This document shows positions 33,107 through 35,078 of a DNA stretch of 35,078 bases, one piece after another. The stretch's first letter is position 1, and each line of letters begins with the position of its first letter. The translations under genes were made by a program, and so were the position numbers. Under the pieces are notes generated by a model that ran no database searches, was not told where the DNA came from, and saw only the letters and a program-made list of their open reading frames with translations. The stretch lies in contig CALUFQ010000031.1 in the NCBI GenBank assembly GCA_944319925.1, positions 1 through 35,078 of the forward strand, read 5' to 3'. The DNA is from an uncultured Paraprevotella sp. (GTDB lineage: Bacteria > Bacteroidota > Bacteroidia > Bacteroidales > Bacteroidaceae).

Positions 33107-34498
33107 TTATTCTATAATCTGCCAATATCCTTGCTTCCTGCCTCCTATGCGTTTCAATAACCCCAATTCTTGCAGCCGGGAAAAATTGTACTTTACACCA
33201 TCCTCCGTAATGCCGGAAAGGCTCTCGCTGATTTCTTTTCGGGTCGCTTCCGGGTGTCCCTTTAAGAATGACAGTATAGCTTGCTGTTGTTCCGTTAGGT
33301 TTTGTATGGCCTTTTGGGTAGTCTTTTGGGTAGTCTTTTGGGTAGTTATCTGGTCGCTTTGGGTAGTAGCTCTTTCCGGGTATTCAAACTTAAAGGTTGT
33401 CCATATACCCGAAGCATCATAGCGGAACTCCGGTGTGGAGAAACCATCACTCTTACAAGCCGTGATGATGCGCTCAATGCCGCGTCCCCATGCCTCAATC
33501 TCACCTGCACGAAAGAAGGTGTTGGCGATATCCGGGTTGTAAGGCATACTTCGATGTGAGGACAATAAGGTTTCCACCGTCCACCCTTCGGGCAATACCC
33601 CACCGTTTATTATCTCCAACTTGTTTTCATACACGCGGATTTGGATGGGGGAAGGTTCTGCATAGTCTTTGTTGATACAGGCATTTAATAACGCCTCACG
33701 CAGAGCCTCGCGAGGTATCGGCAATGTCTCTATCCGTTGGATGCCCTCGTAGGTAATGATGGCTTTCATATATTTGGTACACAGCAAGTCTATCAGCTTT
33801 ACAATTTGCTGGAACAGGTTACCATGCACTTCATCTTGATATACCAAATCCATACCTTCACGGAAGAAGCCAACCTTTACAAATGCTCCGGTCACATACC
33901 TTTCCGGGTCGGGATGGAACAACAAGGCGGCAGCACGTTTCAGATAACGACCCTCATACAGCCGCAGCTTCTCCAACAGTCCTTGATTGTCGTCCATCAA
34001 GTCTGCTTCCTCCATGCGTCCGCTCCGTTTGGCATACTTACGGAACAAATCAAATGTGGCATTATCCAAGTCTTCCGCTTTCAGATAAGGCACGGGTACA
34101 CCGTCCCATGTCTTGCCCTGCTTGCGAAGCATGAAACGGTCAAGTGCAGCCCCTTTCAGTTCCTGATTGGTTGCACCGCTTCGCTGGTAATACTTTCCAC
34201 GGAAACTGATGGGATAAGGATAGGCATCCGCCACAATCTCCAGATATTGCTTCCCGTCTTTCTCTTTCAGATTGACATCAACCAAGATGCCCATCATGTC
34301 GCGCACCTTGTTCGGAATGTCTTCCATCAGTTTCTTGGCTTCCTGCACACCGCACACCTCGCCATTATCCTTTACGCCTACATAAAGGACACCGCCTTGT
34401 GCATTGGCAAAGCCACAAATCCATTTCTGGTATTCGTCGCGCCAAGATTCTTTGAATTCTATGTTTTGAGATTCGGCTTTCATCATATTGTCATCCAT
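33107..34498 (-). CDS. AlbA_2/Schlafen-type ATP-binding protein
   Basis: 463 residues. The N-terminal AlbA_2 (Schlafen AAA_4) domain is clear: IEFKESWRDEY and GFANAQGGVLYVGVKDNGEV (about residues 13 to 47). A middle part resembles the HATPase_c_4 domain of this family (REALREALLNACINKDY, then GRGIERII). The C-terminal 65 residues form a winged helix (ATRKEISESLSGI, FSRLQELGLLKRIG). A linker of TTQK repeats joins them. Such proteins are often called transcriptional regulators or RNA-binding proteins and are frequent riders of type I restriction loci. The start overlaps the hsdR stop by 8 nt. A longer frame to 34552 is rejected because it lies inside hsdR. Confidence 0.88.
   Translation of the reverse strand: MDDNMMKAESQNIEFKESWRDEYQKWICGFANAQGGVLYVGVKDNGEVCGVQEAKKLMEDIPNKVRDMMGILVDVNLKEKDGKQYLEIVADAYPYPISFRGKYYQRSGATNQELKGAALDRFMLRKQGKTWDGVPVPYLKAEDLDNATFDLFRKYAKRSGRMEEADLMDDNQGLLEKLRLYEGRYLKRAAALLFHPDPERYVTGAFVKVGFFREGMDLVYQDEVHGNLFQQIVKLIDLLCTKYMKAIITYEGIQRIETLPIPREALREALLNACINKDYAEPSPIQIRVYENKLEIINGGVLPEGWTVETLLSSHRSMPYNPDIANTFFRAGEIEAWGRGIERIITACKSDGFSTPEFRYDASGIWTTFKFEYPERATTQSDQITTQKTTQKTTQKAIQNLTEQQQAILSFLKGHPEATRKEISESLSGITEDGVKYNFSRLQELGLLKRIGGRKQGYWQIIE
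33311..33346 (-). repeat. Three perfect 12-bp in-frame repeats in the AlbA_2 gene
   Basis: cttttgggtagt occurs three times in direct succession and encodes the TTQK linker (about residues 385 to 396). Gain or loss of a unit would change linker length by four residues without a frameshift. Confidence 0.9.
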
Positions 34499-35078
34499 TG
34501 TATTTCTTGAAATTCTCCGCTTGTTCCAAAATCTCCTTAAACACCTCGTCATTCGTTACCGGTGGATAGCCATATTCAGCTAAAACCAAAATCAAATCCA
34601 TTTTCAGTTCTGCCTTTATGTCATCACGGGTGGACCAGTCTGTGTACTTGGACTTGTCTGCTACAATCTTCTTGATTTCAGCAGCGAGTTTAAGTAGCTT
34701 ATCTTCAGGATATTCAAAGCCAAACTGTTTGGCGATGGATTTCAGAATATCGTAAAAGGCTTTTTCTTCGTAGCTAATGCCTAAATCAAGGAAAGATTTC
34801 TTTTCCTTATTTAGCTCTTTCAACAAATCAGCCATCTGATTAGCCACTTCCGTCAAGACTTCATCTGCAAAGATGGCGCTATCCCTGCGGTCGTTGTATT
34901 TGTCAACCAAAGCATTCAAACGTTTGGAGAAGTCCACACCTTTCGCCTTGTTCACTTTCTTGAATTCTGTGATGACAGTTTTCAGCAGACGTTCCATAAG
35001 CTTTACTTTCGTATTGGGCAGTTTCAGTTTGCCAAGGCGTTCCATGTATTCTTCGCTCAGCACATCCAAGTTTTCTTT
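34491..35078 (-). CDS. hsdR: Type I restriction enzyme HsdR, C-terminal part (partial)
   Basis: Only the last 195 or so residues are in the window; the frame stays open to the right edge, so the start lies outside. The sequence matches the C-terminal helical domain of EcoEI-type R subunits (DUF3387): VLSEEYMERLGKLKLPN at the left end, FADEVLTEVANQM, LGISYEEKAFYDIL, TDWSTRDDIKAELKMDL and YGYPP. HsdR is the ATP-dependent translocase and nuclease of type I restriction; this domain joins it to the methylase core. The AlbA_2 gene overlaps its end by 8 nt, so the two are co-translated. Confidence 0.9.
   Translation of the reverse strand, partial: KENLDVLSEEYMERLGKLKLPNTKVKLMERLLKTVITEFKKVNKAKGVDFSKRLNALVDKYNDRRDSAIFADEVLTEVANQMADLLKELNKEKKSFLDLGISYEEKAFYDILKSIAKQFGFEYPEDKLLKLAAEIKKIVADKSKYTDWSTRDDIKAELKMDLILVLAEYGYPPVTNDEVFKEILEQAENFKKYNG

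Noticed and set aside
34499-34552. Upstream start extension of the AlbA_2 protein
   Set aside because: It would lie deep inside hsdR and adds a basic segment unlike the family N-terminus; the ATG at 34498 gives an 8-nt overlap typical of coupled genes.

Overview
The window looks like a chromosomal segment of a fairly GC-rich member of the Bacteroidales (Bacteroidota). Supporting signs are the gene families (PCMD and calycin-like secreted proteins, DUF4292, the GlsA/GlsB glycine-lipid acyltransferase pair, Bacteroidota-type FtsL), a TAnnTTTG -7 promoter box in front of at least eight genes, weak Shine-Dalgarno sequences, and many ATGA or near-ATGA gene junctions. I cannot fix the genus from sequence alone; the style fits Bacteroidaceae or Prevotellaceae.

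Layout. (1) 1-760 is non-coding and rich in hairpins and short repeats. (2) 761-3433, minus strand, is a compact three-gene unit: PCMD lipoprotein, outer-membrane beta-barrel and calycin-like secreted protein. It has its own promoter and terminator and no established function. (3) 3704-4426, minus strand, is an exported cyclophilin. (4) 4615-20511, plus strand, is the division and cell-wall (dcw) cluster: rsmH, ftsL-like, PBP (ftsI type), murE, mraY, murD, ftsW, a gap of about 540 bp, then murG, murC, ftsQ, ftsA, ftsZ and a YqeY-family gene. mraZ is not in front of rsmH. (5) 20736-22915, plus strand, holds a small secreted protein and the glsA-glsB lipid genes, ended by a clear terminator. (6) 22954-28753 holds dgt (minus) divergent from dut, a TPR lipoprotein, a DUF4292 lipoprotein and an EnvC-like coiled-coil/LytM protein (plus). 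(7) 28754-29725 is a non-coding block of about 970 bp with a strong hairpin, a 32-bp-period tandem array and sequence shared with other gaps. (8) 29726-32744 holds a divergent M20 deacylase and a long-chain acyl-CoA ligase. (9) 32903-35078, minus strand, is the 3' end of a type I restriction locus: the HsdR C-terminus, an AlbA_2/Schlafen-type ATP-binding protein overlapping it, and a tiny very acidic ORF. This part is visibly lower in GC.

How the genes work together. MurE, MurD and MurC build the UDP-MurNAc-peptide with meso-diaminopimelate (DNPR motif in MurE). MraY and MurG make lipid I and lipid II. FtsW and the PASTA-bearing PBP polymerise and cross-link septal wall under FtsQ, FtsL, FtsA and FtsZ. 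The EnvC-like protein downstream of dut probably belongs to the same process, because it has lost LytM zinc ligands and so resembles an amidase activator. Dgt and Dut both act on the dNTP pool from a shared divergent intergenic region.

Most of the window is ordinary housekeeping. The parts that deserve a second look are the PCMD/barrel/calycin unit, the small protein that shares a C-terminal signature with the calycin protein, the dispersed intergenic repeats, and the restriction-linked AlbA_2 protein with its acidic neighbour.
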